Positions 26,166 through 34,696 of a DNA stretch of 64,000 bases are shown here, piece after piece. Numbering within the stretch: the stretch's first letter is position 1; the number at the start of each line of letters is the position of its first letter. Where the stretch lies: assembly GCA_963775245.1 (NCBI GenBank), contig CAVZID010000016.1, positions 124,001 through 188,000 of the forward strand, in the 5' to 3' direction. Both the position numbers and the translations under genes were made by a program. This stretch comes from CAVSWT01 sp963775245. GTDB taxonomy: Bacteria; Bacteroidota; Ignavibacteria; Ignavibacteriales; Ignavibacteriaceae. The notes below the pieces were generated by a model. It did not search any database. It saw nothing but the letters and a program-made list of their open reading frames with translations, and had not been told where the DNA came from.

Positions 26166-27543
26166 TTAAGGAATTAACTGTATCCCCATAAATATTTATA
26201 GCCTTTACTTGCCAATAATAATACGTATTTGCAGCAAGTAAATTGTCAATTTCAATTGTTGTATCTGTAACAGTTGTATCATAAACAATAGAAGAAAATA
26301 ATGTGTCTTCAGCTATTTGAATATGATATTGCATTGCAAGATCAGAAGGATGCCATAAAAGTATTGGCTTTCTTGGCACTTTGTTGATATTATTTGGTGA
26401 AATGATTAAAGGTTGTTGAGGAAATAATATTTGACGCGAATATTCTCCTTCATAGTAGCCATGGGAAGCAGTTCCAACAAATATTTTATACTTATTTCCT
26501 ACCGGGAAGATATCAATTGAAGAACGTGATTCTTTTGTTAAATCAGGTAATGAAATTTCTTCCGAATAGTTGTCAGCATCTTTAAGTAAATATAAACCGC
26601 CAGTTCCATCATATGTTATTCCCTTTGTTGTAACAAAAATTAATTTTGGATTATCTTGTGCTATTTTAATATCCGTTACGTAACCTAAATCAGAGTAAGA
26701 TAACCAGCGATTTCCTCTGTCTTTCGTTCTATATACCCCGGAATAATTTCCAATAAATATATTGTCTTCATTTGTTGGGTCAAAAGCGATAGCAGTAATT
26801 ATTAAATGATTAATGTCTATACTTAAATCATAATTTTTCTTTTCCCAAGAATTTCCTCCATTGGTTGAAATAAAAATATCATCTCTATCAATTGAATTTT
26901 CTGAAGATGTACTGACGCAAATTATTTTAGGATTTTTAAGACATGAATTAATATTATTAACCTGGTAGTCTGAATTATTCATGTTTAAAGGGAGAATCTG
27001 CCAGGAATCTCCAGAACTAAAACTTTCAAATATTTTCCCTTTTGAACCAACTAGAATATGACTGGTATCATTAAGAAATATTTCAATTGCTGTAATAGAA
27101 GGCGTAGAATTAGTTGTAAGTATTTGTTTCCAACTAATTCCTCCATTGCTGCTTTTATATAATCCACTATTGCATCCCACATATACAATTTCAGGATTTA
27201 GAGGATTTGCCTTAACTGCAGAAAGTAAATTATTGTCAGGTAAATTAATGTTAGTCCATTGTTCTCCTTCATTTATTGATTTAGTTAAATAATTTGACAT
27301 CAATCGACTATCATTACAAATAGAATATATAGTATAAACACCATTTTTCAATACAATAGAACTCTTGCTTACAGAACCAAGATTAGTTCCATTAGAAACC
27401 CTTGTCCAATTCATTCCATTATCAGCAGAAGAATAAAATCCTTTCTTACCGATTATAAAAGTCTTTAATGAGTCAACTTTTACCATCATATTATCAAACT
27501 CAGAATTTACGAACCAATCTTCACCATCATTGGAGCTTACCAA
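26074..27543 (-). CDS. BNR/Asp-box propeller protein, middle part of a frameshifted T9SS gene
   Basis: 489 residues as read, without a true start. Asp-box repeats are clear: SSADNGMNWTRVSNG, SSNGGISWKQILTT, STNGGNSWEKKNYD and TKDRGNRWLSY. A fibronectin-III-like module follows (PRKPILLWHPSDLAMQYHIQ ... NTYYYWQVKAINIYGDTV). It ends with VSKLP at an indel, after which the T9SS tail continues in another frame (25842-26165). Upstream sequence to 28403 is the same gene but heavily disrupted. Confidence 0.72.
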   Translation of the reverse strand: MVSSNDGEDWFVNSEFDNMMVKVDSLKTFIIGKKGFYSSADNGMNWTRVSNGTNLGSVSKSSIVLKNGVYTIYSICNDSRLMSNYLTKSINEGEQWTNINLPDNNLLSAVKANPLNPEIVYVGCNSGLYKSSNGGISWKQILTTNSTPSITAIEIFLNDTSHILVGSKGKIFESFSSGDSWQILPLNMNNSDYQVNNINSCLKNPKIICVSTSSENSIDRDDIFISTNGGNSWEKKNYDLSIDINHLIITAIAFDPTNEDNIFIGNYSGVYRTKDRGNRWLSYSDLGYVTDIKIAQDNPKLIFVTTKGITYDGTGGLYLLKDADNYSEEISLPDLTKESRSSIDIFPVGNKYKIFVGTASHGYYEGEYSRQILFPQQPLIISPNNINKVPRKPILLWHPSDLAMQYHIQIAEDTLFSSIVYDTTVTDTTIEIDNLLAANTYYYWQVKAINIYGDTVNSLIANFTTGTIVGIKDKADNKPNIFALVSKLP

Positions 27544-28403
27544 AACTCCTTTGTCGGTGCAGACATAGATTGTGCCGTTTCGCTGAATAATATCAGCACT
27601 AATGATACTTTTAAATTTAATTGAATCTATCAGACAAGATTATTTAATATAGACACCCAATCACTATCTACTATCTTTTATATAAATTATTTTCATTTAC
27701 ATAAAAAAAAGATCCTGTTTTAGAATTTATAAATGTTCCAATAGGCTCTCCGGTTGAATTGAAATTAATATTTGAAGAAATATTGTAAAAATAGTGTCTT
27801 TCCATTGATGAATACTACCGTTAATATCAAAAGCATATTTAACTGTAGAATCTTTTTCATTAAAAACAACAGTTGAACAAAGTTCTTCATCCTCATTACC
27901 ATGATAAAATAAATTCCATGTCTCGCCATAATTGGTACTTTTAAAAATTTCAGAACGCCATTATTCAAGCAGCAATAATTATAAATTTCATTATTGGAAA
28001 AAGGATTAATAGAAATTTCTCTTATAGCTGGCCACCAGGATAAACCGGAATTTTTCCATTCCCAGTTTTCTCCGCCATCAGTACTTTTGAAAAACCCATT
28101 TCCAGTTGAGTTGCACCAGGTCCTGTCCGGCATAAACGATTTGTGAGTTTTTAGGATCATGAACAATACACATAACAGCATTGTTAGATGTAGTTCCAGT
28201 AGGGATACCTTGAACATAATTCCATTTTTTCCATCATCAGTTGATTTAACAATGCCTGAGTTAGAAGTTCCAACTAAAATATAATCCGAGGAAATGCAAA
28301 TTGATGATGGTACTCCACTAGGGCCAATTGACTGCCAATTTTGAGCAGTTATTAATTCAGCAGAAATAAAAATTACTATAAGTATTTGTAAAATATTTCT
28401 CAT
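27544..28403 (-). pseudogene. indel-ridden N-terminal part of the same BNR/T9SS gene
   Basis: It starts well at 28403: signal peptide MRNILQILIVIFISAELITAQ, then WQSIGPSG and IVKSTDDGK. Thereafter homology hops between frames: HDPKNSQIVYAG in one, FFKSTDGGENWEW in another, NYGETWNLFYHGNEDEE in a third, then SSNINFNSTGEPIG and IISADIIQRNGTIYVCTDKG before rejoining the 26074-27543 frame. I count about five shifts in 800 bases, so no contiguous product is possible as written. Whether this is real decay or very poor sequence cannot be settled here. Confidence 0.7.
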
Positions 28404-28650
28404 TTAATACCCTTAAAATGTTAAATGAAGGATTTCATTTAAAAACTTATTAAATATTAATGAAGCTTTTGGATTTGATTATCCCCTAAAATTTGAAGCA
28501 TTGTTTTCCGTATTATTTTGCACTACTAGTCAAAAAACACACCATTAAAATAAGAAAAAAATTTGAAAATTAGATGAATTTTAGCGGCAATTATTTCAAA
28601 TAAATGAAAATTTTACGGTAAGTTTTTTCAGCAGCACTGTATTTTTTGAT

Positions 28651-28896
28651 TTAAATACTTTCGATACTCGAGATATAATTAATCAAAGAATTATCTAAGT
28701 TTTTATTTCCCGTCTCTTCGATAATCTCTTCTTTAAAATTATTGTACTTGACTTTTGAAAGTATTGACTCAAGAATCGGCAGCATATTATTCAGGTTTTT
28801 TGTTTTTATTAGAAAATTCCAAACAGGTTCAAACTTTTTCCATCCTGCAGTATAACCTAAATGTTTTAAAATATGTTTATGAGATTCATGATTCAA
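28651..28896 (-). CDS. C-terminal tail of the frameshifted radical SAM protein
   Basis: It looks like a separate 81-residue gene overlapping its neighbour, but the same frame read upstream gives YDWAYREFYKWKNIFKSGLN, the usual C-terminal segment of B12-binding-type radical SAM proteins, and LKKG-YDW follows if one G is restored near 28958. It is therefore most likely the last part of the 28893-30101 gene, not an independent protein. Confidence 0.6.
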   Translation of the reverse strand: MNHESHKHILKHLGYTAGWKKFEPVWNFLIKTKNLNNMLPILESILSKVKYNNFKEEIIEETGNKNLDNSLINYISSIESI

Positions 28897-30101
28897 CCCC
28901 GATTTAAAAATATTTTTCCATTTATAGAATTCCCTATAAGCCCAATCGTAACCTTTTTAAGTTCATTCTCTGTTAACCTTTTTGTTTTGTAAACTACATT
29001 TCTTGTATCATATAAACCCCAATTCCTTGTTAATATTCTTCCTCCTTGTTCCATGTTTTTAAAAAGCTTTGTTCCCGGGTATGGAGTTAAAATATGATAG
29101 GTAGCAGTTGTTATAGAATTATACACACCCCAATCGACAGTTCTTTTAAAGACATCTTTATCGTCTTCATCAAGTCCGAAAACAAAACTTCCATTTATCA
29201 TTATCCCCAAAGAGTGCAGCCTGTTTACCGCTTTATTATAATCCTTTGCCAGGTTTTGTTTTTTATTGCTCTGCCTTAGATTTTCAGTTGAGAAAGTTTC
29301 AAAGCCAACAAAAAGGCTTCTTAAGCCTGCTTCGGCTGCTTTCTCAATTAAATTACCTCGGAGAATTGAATCAATTGTTGCTGCTCCTTGAAAAACTCTG
29401 TTCATTCCCTTCATCCCATTAAACAATTCAGTTGCAAACTTTACATTGCCAAGAAGATGATCATCAAGAAAATAAAGATGCCTTCCCGGAAGCCTGTCAA
29501 TTTCTCCCAATGCATCATCAACAATTTGAGTATAGAAAGATTTTCCACCTTCGAAAAAAGCATCCTTGTAACAGAAGTCGCAATGGTGCGGGCAACCCCT
29601 CGTAACAACAATTGAATTTGGAACCAGGTACCTGTTTCTTTTAATCAAGTCTCTTCTAATCGGAGGAATTTTGTTCAAAGTTCTGATTGAGGAACTGTAA
29701 ACTTTTTTAGGATTTTTATTTTTGAAGTCCTTTAAAAATTGCGGAAATGTTTCTTCGCCTGGCCCGAGAAAAATTGTATCGGCATATTTAGCTGCTTCTT
29801 CAGGAAGTGAGGTTACATGAAGCCCGCCCAATAAAACATAAGCTCCTTGTTTTTTATAATGATCGGCAATTTTGTATGCTCTATAAGCATTTGTAATATA
29901 AACCTGGATAATAACCAGGTCAGGTTTATCATTAAGATTCAGTTGTTCAACATGCTGATCCTGCAAATCAATTTCATCATCGGGTGAAAGATATGCGGCT
30001 AATGTTGCAAGCCCCAACGGCGGAAATAATGAATATTTAATTGGTCGCCAAAACGGACTTTCAGCTTCTACTAAAGCAGGTAAAATTAATTTTACTCTCA
30101 A
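28893..30101 (-). CDS. B12-binding-domain radical SAM protein (frameshifted near its end)
   Basis: 402 residues as read. The N-terminal cobalamin-binding-like domain has FPPLGLATLAAYLSPDDEI, DLVIIQVYITNAYRAY and YVLLGGLHVTSLPEEA. The radical SAM core has VVTRGCPHHCDFCYKDAFF with CxxxCxxC for the [4Fe-4S] cluster, then HLYFLDDHLLG and GLRSLFVGFETFS. HILTPYPGTKLF is typical of the C-terminal barrel. The frame goes wrong after ENELKK (about 28958); the rest continues in 28651-28896. Members act as methyltransferases or other radical enzymes on lipids, RNA or small molecules; the substrate is not inferable. Confidence 0.82.
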   Translation of the reverse strand: MRVKLILPALVEAESPFWRPIKYSLFPPLGLATLAAYLSPDDEIDLQDQHVEQLNLNDKPDLVIIQVYITNAYRAYKIADHYKKQGAYVLLGGLHVTSLPEEAAKYADTIFLGPGEETFPQFLKDFKNKNPKKVYSSSIRTLNKIPPIRRDLIKRNRYLVPNSIVVTRGCPHHCDFCYKDAFFEGGKSFYTQIVDDALGEIDRLPGRHLYFLDDHLLGNVKFATELFNGMKGMNRVFQGAATIDSILRGNLIEKAAEAGLRSLFVGFETFSTENLRQSNKKQNLAKDYNKAVNRLHSLGIMINGSFVFGLDEDDKDVFKRTVDWGVYNSITTATYHILTPYPGTKLFKNMEQGGRILTRNWGLYDTRNVVYKTKRLTENELKKVTIGLIGNSINGKIFLNRG

Positions 30102-30161
30102 TTTGTCACCCCACTAATTACTTATGTATTTATTATTATAAAGTAGAGATGGTTCAAATTG

Positions 30162-30461
30162 TTACCGATTTTGTTTTATTAATTTTTCAAGTGCATCAAG
30201 ATGCTCTGCAAATTCTTTTCTCCCTTTGTCTGTTGCAGAGTAAGTAGTGGAAGGTTTTTTCCCTATAAATTTTTTCTTCACTTTTAAGTAATTGCCTTTC
30301 TCTAGTACAGCTATGTGAGTAGCAAGATTGCCGTCTGTAAGATCAAGCATTTCTTTGAGTGTGTTAAAATCGAGCTGGTCGTTTACCATCAGTAAAGACA
30401 TAACCGCCAGCCTAACCCTGTTCTCAAAAGCTTTATTTAATTTTTCAATAATTGTATTCAC
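30162..30461 (-). CDS. winged-helix transcriptional regulator
   Basis: About 99 residues, GTG start at 30461 overlapping the upstream TGA as GTGA. The helix-turn-helix is AFENRVRLAVMSLLM, LDFNTLKEMLDLTDGNLATH and IAVLEKGNYLKVKKKFIG; the wing and STTYSATDKGRKEF follow, as in the DUF/HTH_27 winged-helix family. Tight coupling to a membrane-protein gene suggests it regulates that pair or responds with it. Confidence 0.85.
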   Translation of the reverse strand: MNTIIEKLNKAFENRVRLAVMSLLMVNDQLDFNTLKEMLDLTDGNLATHIAVLEKGNYLKVKKKFIGKKPSTTYSATDKGRKEFAEHLDALEKLIKQNR

Positions 30462-31054
30462 TTTTCGTACTTCAAATATGTATAAATTCCGTAAACTATA
30501 TGCACAACCCCAAATCCAAATGCCCAAACAATAAATCCGTGTGAAGTCCCGGCAATCAATCCTAAAATTATTTCGGTTAATCCCAGGTAACGAATTTCAT
30601 TCATAACATATTTGCTTGCATTAATTACAGCAAGTCCGTAAAAAATAAGAGTCGCAGAAAAAATTAATTCAGGCACACCTCTGTACCAAAGCACAAAGGA
30701 AAAAATTCCTCCGGCAGAAAGCGGAACAAATAAACTAATCAAAAGATATTTAGTGGCAGGAGTCCAAACTTGAAGATTTTTCTTTTTTGCATTTCTTATC
30801 GAAAAATAGATAGCCAGGCTTATAGCAAGGAACAAAACTATTACTGCAAGAGAGATATAGAAAAAAGGAAGTCCTTCTGTTATTCCCGTCTCTTTTACTT
30901 CTTTAAATTTTTGTAAAACAAAAAATGATCCGATTAAAGCAACAATGCCGGCACTAATACCGGAAAGCCCGCTGAGAGATAAAAACTTGGATGATTTTTC
31001 CATCATCGCCCGAATTTCTGTAAGATCCTTCAATTGGTCTTCAATCTTATCCAT
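30458..31054 (-). CDS. multi-pass membrane protein, unknown function
   Basis: 198 residues. A short soluble start (IEDQLKDLTEIRAMMEKSSK) is followed by about six hydrophobic segments (FLSLSGLSGISAGIVALIGS; FFYISLAVIVLFLAISLAIY; YLLISLFVPLSAGGIFSFVL; ILFYGLAV region; GLTEIILGLIAGTSHGFIVW; AFGFGVVHIVYGIYTYLKY). No catalytic motif seen. The stop overlaps the winged-helix regulator's GTG start, so the two are translated together. Similar membrane-protein/HTH pairs are frequent in Bacteroidota. Confidence 0.75.
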   Translation of the reverse strand: MDKIEDQLKDLTEIRAMMEKSSKFLSLSGLSGISAGIVALIGSFFVLQKFKEVKETGITEGLPFFYISLAVIVLFLAISLAIYFSIRNAKKKNLQVWTPATKYLLISLFVPLSAGGIFSFVLWYRGVPELIFSATLIFYGLAVINASKYVMNEIRYLGLTEIILGLIAGTSHGFIVWAFGFGVVHIVYGIYTYLKYEK

Positions 31055-31238
31055 AAGAACTATCCTTAATTTTATTTGGAAAGTACTTTGTATTACAAAG
31101 CAAATTTATGCAATTATTTAGATTGTTGCAATAGTTATTTAAAGAAATTTTTTATGCCCTAGGTTGATAGGTTTAATAAGGAAAATTTTTCTATGGATTA
31201 TAATGGAATGAAATAATTAAATATATTTTAATTTGTAT

Positions 31239-31685
31239 TTAAGATTTGAGAGCTACAGTTCTATGACTAAAAAATCCATAAAAAAATATTTTTTGATGAA
31301 TGGTTTGAAATATTGGGTGATCAAAAGGATAGGTTTTTAAATCCTCAAATTGTATAATATCTGAACCAAAATTAATTAATGTTATATCTTTTGGGGTTCC
31401 GAGTAATTCTTCTTCAAACTCTTTAAATCGAATATAACTAAACAGAATAACGTCACCATCCAGCTTGTAAAAATATTTTGCAAATTGTGAGGAATCTTTA
31501 GTATTAATAAATTTCATAAGAGCTTCGTTAGTTTTTTTTAACGTCACTGCACGGCGATTACCTAATGAATTATTTTTTTCCAAAAACTTTTTGCGCCTTA
31601 AAAGTAATTTTTCTCTTTCGCCTTCAAATAAAAATTTTATAGCTTTTTTAACTTGTTCTAATAAAATATCTGCATTTAAAGTCAT
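31239..31685 (-). CDS. hypothetical protein
   Basis: 148 residues, no signal peptide or membrane segment. The N-terminal half is basic and helical (VKKAIKFLFEGEREKLLLRR); the C-terminal half is beta-rich with many aromatics (KYFYKLDGDVILFSYIRFKE). I recognise no family. It is first in a run of short minus-strand hypotheticals. Confidence 0.5.
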   Translation of the reverse strand: MTLNADILLEQVKKAIKFLFEGEREKLLLRRKKFLEKNNSLGNRRAVTLKKTNEALMKFINTKDSSQFAKYFYKLDGDVILFSYIRFKEFEEELLGTPKDITLINFGSDIIQFEDLKTYPFDHPIFQTIHQKIFFYGFFSHRTVALKS

Positions 31686-31783
31686 TTTATCATTTTCCTT
31701 ATCTTATCTAATCTTTCAAATTTTATTTATTTTTGAAATAGCGTTATAAGGTTCAGCTAATCTTATTTTTTTAATTTTATACT

Positions 31784-31948
31784 TTAGCTTTTAATAATAT
31801 AGGATATAGTTTCTACATTTATGTAAAACTTAACTCCACTATTCTCTACTTGAACAAATTTTTCTGTTGAGTTTAATATCTTATTAATATCATCAATCTG
31901 AATCGTTTTGCTGTTACCATTTATAAAAGTAATTAAATATTGTTCCAT
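31784..31948 (-). CDS. small hypothetical protein, 54 residues
   Basis: ATG 31948 is preceded by AAAGAGGAGAAATAA, one of the best ribosome sites in the window, which is the main support. The product starts MEQYLITFINGNSK and ends ETISYIIKS, with alternating hydrophobic residues suggesting a small beta-rich domain. No family recognised. Confidence 0.55.
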   Translation of the reverse strand: MEQYLITFINGNSKTIQIDDINKILNSTEKFVQVENSGVKFYINVETISYIIKS

Positions 31949-32026
31949 TTATTTCTCCTCTTTGTATTCAAAAAATTATTTAATAAAAATATGCTTAATG
32001 AAATCCCACTGGAAATTTAATATCTG

Positions 32027-32269
32027 TCAATTAACCTCATAAGAATCTAAACTTACTTTTCTAAAAGAAAAATATGATTCCGAAGTACTTTTTATTAGCT
32101 GCAACAAGCTGGTTTTAATGCCGGCTTTCGCAATCATGGCGCTTTCAACATTCCCTTTATTATTATAAATAACAATAACTCCCGGTGAATCAGGAGCATA
32201 TTTATCGATATTTAAATTGGTTAATTCAAATTTGCCTGAAAACAAATCATTCACCTTGAACTTCAACAA
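32027..32269 (-). CDS. small hypothetical protein (possible degenerate GIY-YIG fold)
   Basis: 80 residues. SPGVIVIYNNKGNVESAMIA followed by KTSLLQLIKS is reminiscent of the GIY-YIG/UvrC-type core, where a PGVYxxY strand precedes a K-x-L-x-x-R-L helix; the catalytic Arg and second Tyr are not evident. The resemblance is weak. No signal peptide or membrane segment. Confidence 0.4.
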   Translation of the reverse strand: MLKFKVNDLFSGKFELTNLNIDKYAPDSPGVIVIYNNKGNVESAMIAKAGIKTSLLQLIKSTSESYFSFRKVSLDSYEVN

Positions 32270-32460
32270 TAATTTGAAAAATGATTACTTATGATAACAT
32301 CAAAAAAATAAAGTGTATATTTTATGATAAGAATATTGGGTAGGCCTTTCAATCAGGGAATCTCTTAATTTCTTATGCGGTTGAGGTTAAAATTTTGAAT
32401 TAGGATGGTTATTAGCCTACTTGTATTATTTAATATTTATACAGTAGGAAGAATTTTATA

Positions 32461-32649
32461 GTGAAATATTTAATCAAATTTTTAAAGCAGCAGGACTGTT
32501 GGGAAGAATATTTTAACTAATACAAATCAGAAATAAATTCACTACAAGAGATAATTAAAAAAACCGACAAAGAAATTAGTAAAATGGTATACAAACTTTA
32601 CGGATTAATAGATGAAGAAATAAAAATGGTTGAGGAAAGTGTTATGTAA
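32461..32649 (+). pseudogene. remnant of the C-terminus of an N6-adenine DNA methyltransferase/type IIG enzyme
   Basis: One frame reads QDCWEEYFN, a TAA stop at 32518, then YKSEINSLQEIIKKTDKEIS and KMVYKLYGLIDEEIKMVE before the final stop. A W-x-x-x-F block followed by I-x-x-x-D-x-x-I-x-x-x-V-Y-x-L-Y-G-L-x-x-x-E-I-x-x-V-E is the usual tail of Eco57I/TaqI-like methyltransferases. Nothing of the catalytic domain (NPPY) is present nearby, so this is the scar of a lost restriction-modification gene. Confidence 0.6.
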
Positions 32650-32736
32650 ATTACGGCTCAGATTTTAGTTAATTACAGACTACTTTATTTTACAAAAAAA
32701 TATTAACTAAAAATATGTAACACTCTCAATCTGTGT

Positions 32737-33759
32737 TCATTTATGATTTGCCGTTTTTCTTATTACATCAAAATTGAAAACATCAGGCCTTGAGTAATGC
32801 CCGACTGCATCAAACATTCTTTTTGCAGATATAATATCATCTAAATTTATTTCCGCATAAAGAATTCCTTCTTTTGCTTCAAGCGGCCCGGCTAAAATTT
32901 TTCCGTTCGGACCCACAATACAACTATTCCCTGTGTTTATCCACTCTTTATCCGGAGCATAAAGTTTCTTAAATGTATATTCATCCGGAATATCGTCCTT
33001 TCTTATAGCCATGCAGGCACTAATGACAAACAATCCTCCTTCTTTTGCAATGTGCTGTATGCTTATTAACCAACTTGGACTTTTATCCCAGGTCGGGGCT
33101 GCTAGTATTTGTGTTCCGTTTTCATATAAAGCATTCCTTGCCAAAGGCATAAAATTTTCCCAGCAAATTAAGCCACCTATCTTACCGGCAGAGGTTTGAT
33201 AAGTATTAAGTGTGCTTCCGTCTCCCCTTCCCCAAATAAGCCGTTCGCCTCCGGTTGGAATAAGCTTTCTATGTTTACCGATAATTTTTCCTTCATCATC
33301 AATAAATAATAGGCTGTTGTACAAACTACTGTTACTTGATTCGTTGTTGCGCTCATTCATACCAATTATAATATTAATTTTATTTTCTTTTGCTGCCTTG
33401 CATAATAAATCCGTACTATTATCAGGTACTGACACTGAGTTTTTCGTAAGTTCAATAAAAAGATTATTTAATTCAGCAGATTTACTATTTGGAATTAACC
33501 AAATCCAATCTGGATATCCTGAAATAAAAGCTTCAGGGAATACAATTAATTTTGCACCGTTTTTAGCGGCTTCTTCAATTATTGAACAAGCCTTTTCAAC
33601 TGTTTTTTGCTTATTTAAAAAAATGGGTGTTGCCTGGGCGGCGGCTACTTTAATAGTTTTTTCCATATTACTTTCATTTATGGTTATTATTTTCTTTTGA
33701 CAAAATGAAGTTGTTGAAATGATAAAAATTAATATTATATAGTTTAAAATACTTTTCAT
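32737..33759 (-). CDS. nitrilase-family carbon-nitrogen hydrolase with signal peptide
   Basis: 340 residues. The catalytic triad is visible: Glu in IVFPEAFISGYPDW, Lys in GKHRKLIPTGGERL, Cys in IGGLICWENFMPLARNAL. The Y-P-D-W and CWENxxPLAR patterns point to true nitrilases rather than amidases. Unusually, about 30 residues precede the normal start (MEKTIKVAAAQATP): MKSILNYIILIFIISTTSFCQ is a good signal peptide, predicting an exported enzyme. ATG 33666, the usual start, remains an alternative. It would convert nitriles to acids and ammonia, or act on a related C-N bond. Confidence 0.85.
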   Translation of the reverse strand: MKSILNYIILIFIISTTSFCQKKIITINESNMEKTIKVAAAQATPIFLNKQKTVEKACSIIEEAAKNGAKLIVFPEAFISGYPDWIWLIPNSKSAELNNLFIELTKNSVSVPDNSTDLLCKAAKENKINIIIGMNERNNESSNSSLYNSLLFIDDEGKIIGKHRKLIPTGGERLIWGRGDGSTLNTYQTSAGKIGGLICWENFMPLARNALYENGTQILAAPTWDKSPSWLISIQHIAKEGGLFVISACMAIRKDDIPDEYTFKKLYAPDKEWINTGNSCIVGPNGKILAGPLEAKEGILYAEINLDDIISAKRMFDAVGHYSRPDVFNFDVIRKTANHK

Positions 33760-34259
33760 TTTAATTGATTGACAAGCGTTTGGTTTTTATAAAACCAAAT
33801 AGAAATAGAATAAATTGAAGAAACTGGTGTAATTGAAAATAGAAACTTTTTGAAGTTATCGAATAGTAAAATAAATAGCAACAAAATGTTTAAATCCAAT
33901 CAAATGAATTGGTTTTTATTATTTTATCAAAAGCAATTCACCACTACGGATTTAATATATACTTTTCAAATCTTTTTTTTCGTTTATTGGCTAAGACTTT
34001 GAAGGTTCTAAAAAAGCCCTCAAGGCCTGGTTCGAAGAAATCTTATATATTTAAAATAAAAAACCCAGTCGATTTAGATTGGTTTTTTAATCTTTGTAGA
34101 GGGGTAGTTCACCGCAGCAAATTGAACCTACAAACTTCGGGTTATAGAAAAAATCTGTTCAATATAAAAAGCAAATATTTTGGGCAGGTTTAAAACAAAT
34201 AATGTAATCCTTATTTGAATTATTCAATTTGTAAATACTTTTGAATAAGATTTTTTTTC
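33760..34259. other. intergenic region with tRNA-like remnant
   Basis: About 500 bases before the ArsR promoter. It holds a degenerate hairpin (34062-34089) and a partial tRNA-fMet-like sequence (34097-34147) described separately. A frame of 94 codons at 33909-34193 is not convincing as a gene because it runs through these elements. Confidence 0.55.
34097..34147 (-). repeat. degenerate tRNA-fMet 3'-end copy 1
   Basis: ATTGAACCTACAAACTTCGG (34121-34140) with the following GTTATAG matches the T-arm-to-anticodon part of the intact tRNA-fMet at 39629. It is preceded by a degenerate A-rich/T-rich terminator-like hairpin (34062-34089), as at the intact gene. A 13-base segment TTCACCGCAGCAA interrupts the T-stem. 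Too decayed to fold as a tRNA. Confidence 0.6.
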
Positions 34260-34308
34260 TTGACACGTAACCAGTAAGTTACCTATATTTAGGTAACCAA
34301 TTAGTTAC
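34260..34308 (+). promoter_or_regulatory. promoter with two palindromic operators for the ArsR-like gene
   Basis: GTAACCAGTAAGTTAC (34267-34282) and GTAACCAATTAGTTAC (34293-34308) are two GTAAC-N6-GTTAC palindromes, 26 bases apart. TTGACA lies at 34260-34265 and TATATT at 34284-34289, between the operators, in the -35/-10 positions; TATATTTA also fits the Bacteroidota -7 element. The start codon follows 14 bases later. Autorepression by the ArsR-like product is the obvious reading. Confidence 0.7.
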
Positions 34309-34322
34309 GATTTGGAAAAATT

Positions 34323-34637
34323 ATGGCTTACAAAATAGATGATGTTTTTTCAGCATTGGCTGACCAAAGCCGACGGCAAATTCTGATGATGCTTGCCGAT
34401 AAAGAATTAACAGTAAATTTAATTTCAGAGAAATTTAAATTTAGCCGGCCTGCTGTTTCAAAGCATTTAAAAGTTTTATTAAAAACCAATCTTGTCGTTT
34501 CTCGTCAGGAGGGCAGGGAAAGGTACTACAATATAAACGTTGAACCGCTTAATGAAGTTCGGAGTTGGCTTAATTTCTATGATAAATTCTGGGATAAAAA
34601 ATTAAAGGCATTAAAAAATTATGTGGAAAGTAAATAA
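34323..34637 (+). CDS. ArsR-family winged-helix repressor
   Basis: 104 residues. AYKIDDVFSALADQSRRQIL is the standard opening, LTVNLISEKFKFSRPAVSKHLKVL the recognition helix-turn-helix, and VVSRQEGRERYYNI the wing. No metal-binding ELCVCDL motif is present, so it belongs to the non-metal, SRPBCC-partnered type. It is followed 59 bases later by an SRPBCC gene, a very common pairing. Confidence 0.9.
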   Translation: MAYKIDDVFSALADQSRRQILMMLADKELTVNLISEKFKFSRPAVSKHLKVLLKTNLVVSRQEGRERYYNINVEPLNEVRSWLNFYDKFWDKKLKALKNYVESK

Positions 34638-34696
34638 TCAAATTAGATATTTATAATAAACCATTATTAATTTCAAAAAAAAATAAAAGGATTTAC

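Noticed and set aside
28651..28896. Independent small gene overlapping the radical SAM gene by ATGA
   Set aside because: Upstream in the same frame the sequence continues the radical SAM C-terminus, so a frameshift explains it better than a coupled gene.
33909..34193. 94-codon open frame on the plus strand
   Set aside because: It runs through a terminator-like hairpin and a degenerate tRNA segment, has no ribosome site and low-complexity basic composition.
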